DNA of 48,262 nucleotides from positions 1 through 48,262 of the forward strand of contig JADLFW010000011.1 of NCBI GenBank assembly GCA_020849615.1. The letters run 5' to 3'. Position numbers and translations under genes: made by a program. Of this stretch, positions 27,794-35,885 are shown piece by piece. A model generated the notes under the pieces. It had not been told where the DNA came from, made no database searches, and saw only the letters and a program-made list of their open reading frames with translations. The DNA comes from Phycisphaerales bacterium (GTDB lineage Bacteria; Planctomycetota; Phycisphaerae; Phycisphaerales; UBA1924). The first letter of the stretch is position 1; each line of letters starts with the position of its first letter.

Positions 27794-30598
27794 TCACCCC
27801 CGCGCGGTGATGGGCACGAGGTCCGCATCGGCGATGAGGCGCACCTTCGCGGGCTGGCCGCCGTGCTCATCGAAGATCATGATCTCGTTCTCGCCCGGCC
27901 GCAGCCACGAGCGCGGAACGTGCCAGCGCGACTGGCCCGGCACCGGCTTGCCGTCCGGGCCTTCATTGAAGTAACGGCCCAGGTGCCGGTCGTTGATGTA
28001 GACCTGCCCCTTGGTCATGCCCGTCAGTTCGAGGTGCAGGGGCGGGCCGCTGTGGCCCGCGGTGAACCGGGCCTTCCACCACGCCGGCCCGTCTGTGGCC
28101 GGCTTGCCGGTCTTGGCCGGCTGGAAAGCCGAAGCGGAGGGGGGCTCCCACTTGGCGAAGGCCCAGTCGGCCTTGAGCGTTGGGCAGTCGATCCCTTCCG
28201 CGAAGGCGACGTGCGACCCGATCGACTTGAGGAGGCTCTCGGCGTCGTCGGCGGTGTGGTCGGCGGAATGTGAATCCTGGAGGAGCGCCAGCTGGATGCG
28301 GTTGTTGCCGCGGGAGAAGTCGTCGTGGTTAATGATCACGACGGCGGGCCCGCTGCGATCGACCGCGGCGACCGGCTTGTCGTTGAGGAGCAGCAGGGCG
28401 CGGACCGGCATGCCGGTGAAGCTGATCAGCATCGGGCCCTTCTTGCGGCCCGTCATGGTCCAGGTGATGCGGTCGGGGTGGGTGGAGTCGCCGACGCGGA
28501 CTTCCCAGAAGGGGGCGAGGAAGTTGAGCACCTCCACAGGGTCGCCGCGGACGATCTTGGCCTTGCCGAGCTTCACATCGGCGCACTCCCAGGCGTGGCC
28601 GTAGACGCCCTTGCGCTCGCCCAGGTTCATCCCGGCGCTGAAGCGGCCGAGGTTCTCCGCGAGGATCACCAGCGAGCCGTTCTTCTTCATCGGGACGGAG
28701 GCCTCTTCAACAGCGCCGGCGCCGAAGCCGACGACGCCCACCGCCTTGCCCTCGGCGAACAGGTGCAGGCGGTCACCCGCCTGCGGGAACCGGAGCGCGG
28801 CCTTGGCGGCCGAGGATGACTTGAAGGTAACCCGGTACCACCCGTACCCGAACGCCGATCCCAGCGAAGTGAGATCGGCCGGGCCCGGGATGGACGCGAA
28901 GCGGGCGCTGGTGCCGTCAACGTAGTCAGACATCGAGGCGCAGGTCCACCCGGAGATCGCCAGCTTGTCGATCACTTCCACCGGCTTGGCGGCCGGCGGG
29001 GTGTGCGCCGTCCGCTGCCCGTCAGAGGAGAAGCGGATGACGGACCGCGCGCCGCCGGCCGGGATCGGTCGGCCATCCGCCGTCAGCGCGGAGGCCCCGA
29101 TGTACACGGCGTCGTCGCTGATATAGGTCTGGTCGATCTGCGTCTCGTTCAGCACCAGCAGCGTCAGGCCCTCGTGCTCGAGGGCGAGCGGGTCCTTCCC
29201 CGACGGCACGACAACATCGATCGGGGAGCCGTTGACGGCGATCACTCCCCGGGCGCCGGCCGGGCCGTAGCAGACCAGCACTCGGCCGACGGTCGCGAAC
29301 GCGTTGAGGTTGCAGTAGTCCAGCACGGCCCGCCCGCTGATGTGCGTGTCGAACAGGCACCAGGCGACGGACTGCTCGCCCAGCTCCACGGGCAAGGAAA
29401 CGCCCGAGGGGAGCAGGAGCTGCGTCGAGCGCACGGGCGGATCGGCGAAGACCATCACCACGCCGCCCTGCGAGCCGCGCGCGTGCACGACCGACAGGCT
29501 CCGGGCCGCGGACTCCGTGGCCGCCTTCGCGCCCGCGCGGGCCGGCGGGGCGTGGTGGCCCGGATCAATGACGACGGGCTGGTACGAAGGATCGAGGTTG
29601 GCAAAGACGCGTCCGAAGCGGGATGCGAAGGTGGCCAGGCGGCGCACGGCGTGGAACGACCTGCCCGGGGCGCCGGCCTCGCCGATGGGCGCGCGCTGGT
29701 CGTGGGACTGAATGACGAAGCCGGCGGGCCCGTCCGCGAGGCGTCCGCCCCAGAACCCGAAGTTGGAGCCGCCGTGGAAAGGCTGGAGGTTGAACTGGCC
29801 GCCGGCGATGAGCACCTCGGCGAGGCGGCGCTGGATCTCCCACGGGCCCGGCGGCTCGGGGGGCGGGGCGCCCCAGGTGCCGACCGCGCGGATGTCGAAG
29901 TCAATCACGACGCGGGGCTGGTCGGCCCGGACGGAGGTGAACTGGCGCATGGCGGCGACCATGTCGGCGCTGCCGTGCCAGCAGTCGATCTCGCCCTCGA
30001 CGCTCTGCCAGAGGTTGTTGGAGTTGAGGGTGGGGACGGTGATGCCCGCCTCGCGCAGGTAGCGGTCGAGCTCGCCGAGGTAGGCGGCGGCGAGGTCATC
30101 GTTGCCGCAGGTCCAGCCGGCCTCGTTCTGGACGGCGATGATCGGTCCGCCCTTGCCCGCGCTGGTGACCTGCAGGTCGCGGACCTGGTCGGCGACGGCG
30201 TTGAGGTACCGGGAGCAGGCCTCGAGGAACGGGCCGTTGCTGGTGCGCAGCCGCATGTTGTTCTGCGAGAGCAGCCAGCTGGGCAGCCCGCCCATGTCCC
30301 ACTCGGCGCCGACGTACGGGCCGACGCGCAGGATGACGTACAGGCCCGCCTGGCCCGCGCGCTCGACGAAATGGCGCAGGTCGTTGTCGCCCTTGAAGTC
30401 AAAGAAGCCCGGGCGCGGTTCGTGGCGGTTCCAGAAGACGGGGGTCTCGACCGCGTTCAACCCCGCCAGCTTGGCGGCGTGGATGCGGTCGGCCCACTGG
30501 TCCCGGGGGCAGCGCGCGTAGTGGATCGACCCGGCGACCAGCCAGATGCGGCGGCCGTCGAGCATGAAACTACGCCCGTCGTAGGTGACTGAGGCCAT
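27794..30598 (-). CDS. Glycoside hydrolase family 35-like (beta-galactosidase-like)
   Basis: A 934-residue protein. The N-terminal TIM-barrel (about 8-330) matches GH35: LVAGSIHYARCPRDQWADRI, AGLNAVETPVFWNRHEP, YVILRVGPYVGAEWDMGGLPSWLL. The acid/base Glu is E159 in AVQNEAGW, though the usual QxENEYG motif is shortened by two residues. At the nucleophile position the usual Glu appears to be Asp 233 (VVIDFDIRAVGTWG), so activity is uncertain. Beta-sandwich regions follow, the last (about 830-920) like a galactose-binding jelly roll (GQVYINDRHLGRYF, VPRSWLRPGENEIMIFDE). No signal peptide is seen, so it is probably cytoplasmic. The start at 30598 has only GGAG about 11 nt away. It may be an enzyme with altered mechanism or a catalytically inert homologue. 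Confidence 0.82.
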   Translation of the reverse strand: MASVTYDGRSFMLDGRRIWLVAGSIHYARCPRDQWADRIHAAKLAGLNAVETPVFWNRHEPRPGFFDFKGDNDLRHFVERAGQAGLYVILRVGPYVGAEWDMGGLPSWLLSQNNMRLRTSNGPFLEACSRYLNAVADQVRDLQVTSAGKGGPIIAVQNEAGWTCGNDDLAAAYLGELDRYLREAGITVPTLNSNNLWQSVEGEIDCWHGSADMVAAMRQFTSVRADQPRVVIDFDIRAVGTWGAPPPEPPGPWEIQRRLAEVLIAGGQFNLQPFHGGSNFGFWGGRLADGPAGFVIQSHDQRAPIGEAGAPGRSFHAVRRLATFASRFGRVFANLDPSYQPVVIDPGHHAPPARAGAKAATESAARSLSVVHARGSQGGVVMVFADPPVRSTQLLLPSGVSLPVELGEQSVAWCLFDTHISGRAVLDYCNLNAFATVGRVLVCYGPAGARGVIAVNGSPIDVVVPSGKDPLALEHEGLTLLVLNETQIDQTYISDDAVYIGASALTADGRPIPAGGARSVIRFSSDGQRTAHTPPAAKPVEVIDKLAISGWTCASMSDYVDGTSARFASIPGPADLTSLGSAFGYGWYRVTFKSSSAAKAALRFPQAGDRLHLFAEGKAVGVVGFGAGAVEEASVPMKKNGSLVILAENLGRFSAGMNLGERKGVYGHAWECADVKLGKAKIVRGDPVEVLNFLAPFWEVRVGDSTHPDRITWTMTGRKKGPMLISFTGMPVRALLLLNDKPVAAVDRSGPAVVIINHDDFSRGNNRIQLALLQDSHSADHTADDAESLLKSIGSHVAFAEGIDCPTLKADWAFAKWEPPSASAFQPAKTGKPATDGPAWWKARFTAGHSGPPLHLELTGMTKGQVYINDRHLGRYFNEGPDGKPVPGQSRWHVPRSWLRPGENEIMIFDEHGGQPAKVRLIADADLVPITARG

Positions 30599-30836
30599 GG
30601 TCCGGGCCGCTCCGTCCCCCGCTGGGATCTGACCCGGGGGAACCGCCAGACGGCTACGAAAAACCCTGGGTCTGCCTCACGCGTGGAAAGATTGGAGGAT
30701 AGGAGTGGCTAACGAGAGTCGCAACGTCCGGGCCCGGGCAGGGTACATTGGAGGCCGAGGGTCGGCCTCGCGCCGGGCCCGCGCCCCGGCGGCGGCCCGT
30801 CGGCTTAAACCCATGCAGAACAAGGGTCTTGCAGGC

Positions 30837-32753
30837 ATGAGCACCCATCCCGATTCCGATCGTCACTCTTCCCCGGGACCCCGGGTTTCACTGGTCCGAT
30901 TGGCCGCGATTTTGTTAGCAGGTTCTCTCCCGATCTGGGCCGGGTGCGTTTCGGAGGAGACGGTAGATGAAAAAGTTGAGAGAATGATCGGCAAAAGCTC
31001 GGACTATGTTCGGGCAACGAGCAGCCCGGATCCCGCCGCGCGGGAGCGCTCGCGCGAGAAGACCCCGACCCAGTATGAGAAGGACCCCGCGACAACCAAC
31101 CCGGCGACCAGCGAGTTGAGCTTCACCCCGGCTTCCGAGGCTCGGGATGTGGAGGCCCGGCTGACGAAGATGTGGAAGGAGACCGGGTCGTACATCGAGC
31201 CCGCGGTGGCCAAGCCGCTGATCGACGCGACGGTGTCGGACCCGAGCGGGGCGGGGGCGCCGCCGCCGCCGCCGGGGGGAGTGAGCCCGGATGGCCAGCC
31301 GACCATCGAGACGGCGACCCCGGAGGGCCCGGCTCCCGTCAACGCAATGAAGATCGACATCGAGGCGGCGATGAAGCTGGCGCAGCGGAGCGCCCGGGAG
31401 CACAAAAATCAGGAGGACACCTACCTGGTTTCGGCGATCTCGCTGCTGCTGGAGCGCAATCAGTGGACGCCGCGGTTCACCAACCGGACGAACCTGGGGG
31501 TTTCGGCGATCGGCACGGACGGGCGGTACGACAACGCGGTCCGGCTGGTGAACGACCTGCGGGTGACCCAGCGGCTTCCCTACGGCGGCCAGGCGGAGGC
31601 GGCGTGGGTGTGGGATGCGACCGAGCAGCTCCGCAGCTCGGTGACGGACCAGTACCAGCAGGCCTCGCGGTTCATCGCCAGCGCGTCGATCCCGCTCCTG
31701 AAGGACGCCGGGCTGATCGCCCAGGAGAGCCTGATCCAGGCCGAGCGCAACCTGATCTACTCGGCCCGGGAGTACGAACGCTTCCGCCGCAGCTTCCTGG
31801 TTGACATCGCCAACGACTACTTCCAGCTCGTGCAGCTCAAGAGCCAGATCGCCAACCAGGAGCGGTCGAAGCGGAGCCTGGAGAACCTGGTCCGGGCCAC
31901 CAACGCCCTCTTCGAGGCAGGGCGGGTGAAGGCGTTCGACAAGAACATCGCGGCGAGCAACGAGCAGTCGGCCCGGTCGAGCCTGCTGAGCCTGCGGGAG
32001 CAGTACGCCCTGACGCTGGACCGCTTCAAGGTCCGGCTGGGCCTGCCGGTGGACCAGGTTGTCGAGATCATGGACCTGCAGTTCGAGGTCGTGGAGCCCG
32101 ACATCCCGCTGCCCGAGGCGACGGAGCTGGCGCTGTCGTACCGGCTCGACCTGCAGAATCAGCGCGACCGGCTGGATGACTCCCGCCGGGCCGTGGCCAA
32201 CGCCCGCAACCAGCTTTTGCCCGGGCTGGATTTCAACGGCGGGGTGACCGTGCCCACCGACAGCGACACGCGCGAGGGCGGCGTGTACTTCGACCCCGAC
32301 GAGACGCAGTACAACGCCGGGCTGATCCTCGACCTGCCGCTGGACCGGCGGGATGAAGCGCTGCGGGTCCGGCAGGCGCAGATCCAGCTGGAACGGGCCA
32401 AGCGCGACTACGAGCGGGCCCGCGATGATGTGGTCGTCTCGGTGCGCAGCTCGCTGCGCTCGATCGAGCTGGCCCGGGCTCAGCTGCAACTCGCGGAGCA
32501 GCGGGTCGAGATCAACAACCAGCGACTCAAGGAGCAGAACCTCAAGAAGGACATCGTGAAGCCGCAGGAGATCGTGGATTCGGAGAACGAACTGCTGTCA
32601 TCTGAGAACCAGCGCGACCAGGCCAAGACGGACCTGCGCAACGCGATCCTGAACTATCTCCTGGCGTCTGACCAGCTGCGGGTGAACCGGGATGGAACCT
32701 TCGAGCGTCTGCCCGGCATGCCATCACGGGAAGAGCTGGTGCCGATGCGCTAG
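30837..32753 (+). CDS. TolC-like outer-membrane efflux lipoprotein
   Basis: A 638-residue outer-membrane efflux protein. The start at 30837 gives a lipoprotein signal ending in WAGC (Cys 37). A Pro-rich, probably disordered stretch of about 180 residues precedes two OEP repeats (about 215-400 and 430-620) of long heptad-patterned helices (e.g. RSFLVDIANDYFQLVQLK, VVSVRSSLRSIELARAQLQL), with beta segments where the barrel strands should lie (GLDFNGGVTVP, TQYNAGLILDLPLD). Such proteins form trimeric channels with periplasmic adaptors and inner-membrane pumps, but no pump gene is adjacent. The final codons overlap the end of the minus-strand GNAT gene: both stop codons share the palindrome CTAG at 32750-32753. 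An alternative start is ATG 30813. Confidence 0.85.
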   Translation: MSTHPDSDRHSSPGPRVSLVRLAAILLAGSLPIWAGCVSEETVDEKVERMIGKSSDYVRATSSPDPAARERSREKTPTQYEKDPATTNPATSELSFTPASEARDVEARLTKMWKETGSYIEPAVAKPLIDATVSDPSGAGAPPPPPGGVSPDGQPTIETATPEGPAPVNAMKIDIEAAMKLAQRSAREHKNQEDTYLVSAISLLLERNQWTPRFTNRTNLGVSAIGTDGRYDNAVRLVNDLRVTQRLPYGGQAEAAWVWDATEQLRSSVTDQYQQASRFIASASIPLLKDAGLIAQESLIQAERNLIYSAREYERFRRSFLVDIANDYFQLVQLKSQIANQERSKRSLENLVRATNALFEAGRVKAFDKNIAASNEQSARSSLLSLREQYALTLDRFKVRLGLPVDQVVEIMDLQFEVVEPDIPLPEATELALSYRLDLQNQRDRLDDSRRAVANARNQLLPGLDFNGGVTVPTDSDTREGGVYFDPDETQYNAGLILDLPLDRRDEALRVRQAQIQLERAKRDYERARDDVVVSVRSSLRSIELARAQLQLAEQRVEINNQRLKEQNLKKDIVKPQEIVDSENELLSSENQRDQAKTDLRNAILNYLLASDQLRVNRDGTFERLPGMPSREELVPMR

Positions 32754-33280
32754 GCCCGCCAGGTGGAGATGTCGGCGGTCCAGGCGTCGAGGGCCTGCCA
32801 CTCGCCGTTCACGTTGAGGTAGCTGCGCAGGCCCGGCCGCTGAGTGAAGCCCGCCTTGTCGGCGACGCGGCGGCTGGCGAGGTTTTCTCTGGCGATGCCC
32901 GCGTGGATGCGGTGCAGGCCCAGCCCGGCCGGCAGGTCGTCGAAAGCGTGGCGGATGAGAGCCCGCACGCCGCGGGTCGCCAGGCCCAGCCCCGTGAACT
33001 GGGCGCCGATCCACCAGTTGGCATCGGCCTCGAACTCGAGGCCGCGCACGATGGCGTTGAGGTTGAAGCCGCCCACGATCCTGCCATCGGGGGACTCGGC
33101 GATGCGGCGCCGGGCGTGGCCCGAGGCTTCTCCCGCGCGGGCCAGTTCGAGCTGGCGTTCGAACATTTGTTCATCGGACTCGCCGCGGCGGTGGAGCGGG
33201 CACCAGCGGTCGAGGTCGGCGCGTGTGGCGCGGACGAGTCGCAGGTACTCGGCCCGGTCGAGCGGGTCGAGGGGCCGCAG
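32750..33280 (-). CDS. GNAT acetyltransferase (RimJ/RimL type), start uncertain
   Basis: A GNAT N-acetyltransferase resembling enzymes that acetylate ribosomal protein N-termini or antibiotics. The acetyl-CoA segment is seen in WWIGAQFTGLGLATRGVRAL, followed by LHRIHAGIARENLASRRVADKAGF, typical of this family. The first ordinary start is ATG 33166, giving only 138 residues and cutting into the domain. Convincing coding sequence continues upstream in frame (LRLRPLDPLDRAEYLRLVRA, then DLDRWCPL), as expected for the RimL N-terminus, but no ATG, GTG or TTG exists there. The interval is drawn from a CTG at 33280. Alternatively, one extra C in the eight-C tract at 33306-33313 would bring TTG 33321 into frame. 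The gene may have a CTG start, a sequence error or a real frameshift. Confidence 0.7.
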   Translation of the reverse strand: MRPLDPLDRAEYLRLVRATRADLDRWCPLHRRGESDEQMFERQLELARAGEASGHARRRIAESPDGRIVGGFNLNAIVRGLEFEADANWWIGAQFTGLGLATRGVRALIRHAFDDLPAGLGLHRIHAGIARENLASRRVADKAGFTQRPGLRSYLNVNGEWQALDAWTADISTWRA

Positions 33281-33496
33281 GCGAAGAGGAGCATCAGCGA
33301 GGAGCGGGGGGGGAACCTCAACCGCGTGCGCGGGCCCGGCTGTGCACGCGTGGGGAGATGTGGCTGGCGGGGTCAGAGGGCTGCGCTCCGGCGCTCATTC
33401 CGCGCCGCGGGCCCGGGCCCGGCATGCGGAGTGACGACCGTTTTTTATCGGCGGTGCCGCGAGCGTTCTGAAGGCAACGGCTGCACACCCGGGCTG

Positions 33497-33527
33497 GGGG
33501 GGTGGCCAAGAGGCTTCGCGACCCCCC
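33497..33527 (-). terminator. Terminator-like hairpin after the tandem membrane synthases
   Basis: GGGGGGT at 33497-33503 pairs with ACCCCCC at 33521-33527. The loop contains a further GCC/GGC pairing. It starts 4 nt after the stop codon of the minus-strand gene ending at 33532 and is well placed to end that operon. No T-run follows directly; a run of six T on the plus strand (six A on the minus) occurs at 33431-33436. Confidence 0.5.
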
Positions 33528-33531
33528 TGTT

Positions 33532-35865
33532 CTAGCGGGCCGCCAGGATCCGGAGGATGTTGGAGAAGTCGTCGGTCCACAGGAATGGGGCGAGTTCATT
33601 GGGATCGCGAGAGAACAGGTTGGTCCAGGCGGCGCCGCCGATGAGCGGGGCGAGGTCGGCGCGGTCGCGGGCGAGCACGACCCAGGTGGAGACGCGCTTG
33701 TCTTCCAGGACCTGCTGCAGCGAGGTGATGGCGGACTCATCGCCGATGAGGCCCGTGAGGCGGAGGTCCATGGCGATGGCCTCGAGCACGGGGCGGAGGT
33801 TGAGGTAGTGGTTGGAGATGTGGACAGCGATCACGCCGCCCGGCGCAAGCTTGCGGAGGTAGATCTCCATCGCCTCGCGGGTCATGAGGTGGACGGGGAT
33901 GGAATCGGAACTGAAGGCGTCGAGGACGATGAGGCCGAAGCGGCCATCGGGCTCGAGCGCGATCTGGAGGCGGCCATCGCCGGCGATGCAATCGATCCGG
34001 GCCCGGCGGTCGGCGCGGGCATCGTTGATGAACGTGAAGAGGGCCGGGGTGGTCGCGATGCGGATGACCTCGGGGTCGATCTCGTAAAAGGTCATCACGC
34101 CCTCCGGGGGCGTGTAGGCGGCGAGCGTGCCCGCGCCCAGGCCGATCACCGCGACATCCTTCAGGCGCGGTGAGCCGTCGTAGGCCTGGAAGACCTGGCC
34201 GATGGGCCCGGAGCGGTGGTAGTAGGAGGTGGCCACGCGGGCCAGGGCGCGGTCGATGAACTGCGTGCCGTGCGTCGTGGTGCCGTGCTGGAAGAGGCGG
34301 CGCGGCAACACCGCGACGGTGCGCGTGCCCGCGGCGTCGCCGATCGTGACCGGGGTGGCGGGGATCTCGGTCACGCGGTAGACACCGAAGAAGGTGCGGG
34401 AGGCGTGCAGCACGGGCTCGGCGATGCCCGGGCGGGCCAGCGCGACCGCGAAGATGGCGGCGACCGCCAGGGCGCCGCGCGCGGGCCGGAACATGAAAGC
34501 CAGGGCCAGCACTGCGGGGGTCCAGACCTGCATCGCCGCCTTCAGCGTCGGATCGGCATCGGGATGGCGGGCGAGCCAGAGGTCACCCGCGACCATGGCC
34601 GCGGCCAGCATGGCGGGGGCGACAAGGTCCATCCCCGCGGCGAACAGGCCCGTCTGGCGCGGTTTCCAGCCGATCGACCGCGGCCAGAGGGTGAGGAGGC
34701 AGGCGAGGGAGAGGATGATGGGGTACTCGTAAACGGCTTTGAAGATGGCGGGAGCGATGAGGGCGTTGAACACGCCGCCCAGCACGCCGCCGAGCGCAAT
34801 CCAGAAGTAGTACTCGGTGAGGTGCGAGGCCGCGGGTCGCTGCCGGGCCAGCCGGCCGTGCCACGCCAGCCCGGCCGCGAGCAGCACGGCGGGGTGCAGC
34901 AGCAGGAGCATCCACAGCGCGGCCTTGTCGCTCATGCGGAACGTCGCGGCGATGGCGACGGCGAGGATGCCCAGGGCGATGCGGGCCGGGTCGATGATGA
35001 ACGCGCCGCGGCGCGAGAAGGCGGCGATGAACGTGATGAGGTAGATCGTGAGCGGAACGATCCACAGCAGGGGGATCGAGGCGATGTCGGTGGAGAGGTA
35101 CTGCGTGACGCCCAGCATGAGGCTGGAGGGGATGAAGGCCAGCGCGATCCAGCGCAGCCGGGCGGGGAGCGTGATGGGGGCGGCCCGGGAGTCGGTCTGG
35201 GCGGGTGCGGAGTGGTCGGCGGCGCGGGCCCGGCGGATCGCGGCGACGCCGCACGCGATCGCGAGTGCGGCGAACGCGGCGTAACCGAGGGCCCAGAGCG
35301 TGCTCTGGGAGAGCGGCAGGAGGCGGGGCGGGAGCATGGAGGCGCCCGGCGTGGAGAGGCGGAGCCAGGGTTCGAGGAGCAGGGGGTAAGCGAGCAGGGC
35401 GGTGAGGCTTCCGATGTTGCTGGCGGCGTAGAGGAAGTAGGGGTCGTGGGCATCCTTGTGGGCGGTGCCGGCGAACCAGCGCTGCAGAAGCGGGCCCGTC
35501 GTCGAAGCGACGAAGAACGGCAGGCCGACGGAGAGGCCCAGCAGGGCCAGGAGCCAGAGGGAGGCGGACTGCTGCGGGCCCGGCGCGGTCCACCCCGCGC
35601 GGATGCTGATGGGCAGGGCGAGGAGCCCGGCGGCGAGGATGAGGGTGTGAACGGCGACCTGGCCCGGCAGTTTTTTCCAGCGCGTGATGAGGTGGGCGTA
35701 GCCGTAGCCCAGGAGGAGCACGGCTTGGAAGAAGAGCATGCACGTGTTCCAGACGGCGGGGCTGCCGCCGAGCCGGGGGAGCACGAGCCGGGCCGCCATG
35801 GGCTGCACCATGAAGAGGAGGGCGGCGGAGAGCAGGATGGCGGCGGTGTAGACGATGAGCAGCAC
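33532..35865 (-). CDS. Membrane protein with spermidine-synthase-like domain, copy 2
   Basis: A 777-residue fusion. The N-terminal two thirds are hydrophobic with about a dozen membrane helices (starting LLIVYTAAILLSAALLFMVQPM, containing GSPAVWNTCMLFFQAVLL and STTGPLLQRWF). The C-terminal third is a Rossmann-type aminopropyltransferase fold: HGTTTHGTQ, VIGLGAGTLAAY, FYEIDPEVI, GDGRLQIALE and VLDAFSSDSIPVHLMT with the conserved Asp. GTG 35865 is chosen as start, with GGAG about 7 nt upstream. It lies 20 nt after its paralog, so the two form an operon. These fusions are widespread and their reaction is unproven; polyamine synthesis or methyl transfer has been suggested. No decarboxylase for S-adenosylmethionine is nearby. 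Confidence 0.82.
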   Translation of the reverse strand: MLLIVYTAAILLSAALLFMVQPMAARLVLPRLGGSPAVWNTCMLFFQAVLLLGYGYAHLITRWKKLPGQVAVHTLILAAGLLALPISIRAGWTAPGPQQSASLWLLALLGLSVGLPFFVASTTGPLLQRWFAGTAHKDAHDPYFLYAASNIGSLTALLAYPLLLEPWLRLSTPGASMLPPRLLPLSQSTLWALGYAAFAALAIACGVAAIRRARAADHSAPAQTDSRAAPITLPARLRWIALAFIPSSLMLGVTQYLSTDIASIPLLWIVPLTIYLITFIAAFSRRGAFIIDPARIALGILAVAIAATFRMSDKAALWMLLLLHPAVLLAAGLAWHGRLARQRPAASHLTEYYFWIALGGVLGGVFNALIAPAIFKAVYEYPIILSLACLLTLWPRSIGWKPRQTGLFAAGMDLVAPAMLAAAMVAGDLWLARHPDADPTLKAAMQVWTPAVLALAFMFRPARGALAVAAIFAVALARPGIAEPVLHASRTFFGVYRVTEIPATPVTIGDAAGTRTVAVLPRRLFQHGTTTHGTQFIDRALARVATSYYHRSGPIGQVFQAYDGSPRLKDVAVIGLGAGTLAAYTPPEGVMTFYEIDPEVIRIATTPALFTFINDARADRRARIDCIAGDGRLQIALEPDGRFGLIVLDAFSSDSIPVHLMTREAMEIYLRKLAPGGVIAVHISNHYLNLRPVLEAIAMDLRLTGLIGDESAITSLQQVLEDKRVSTWVVLARDRADLAPLIGGAAWTNLFSRDPNELAPFLWTDDFSNILRILAAR

Positions 35866-35885
35866 GGGCGGGCTCCGGCGCCGGG

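Noticed and set aside
29003..30592. A 529-codon plus-strand gene antisense to the GH35 gene
   Set aside because: Repetitive Gly/Ala/Asp composition and no domain; the minus strand carries GH35 motifs in order.
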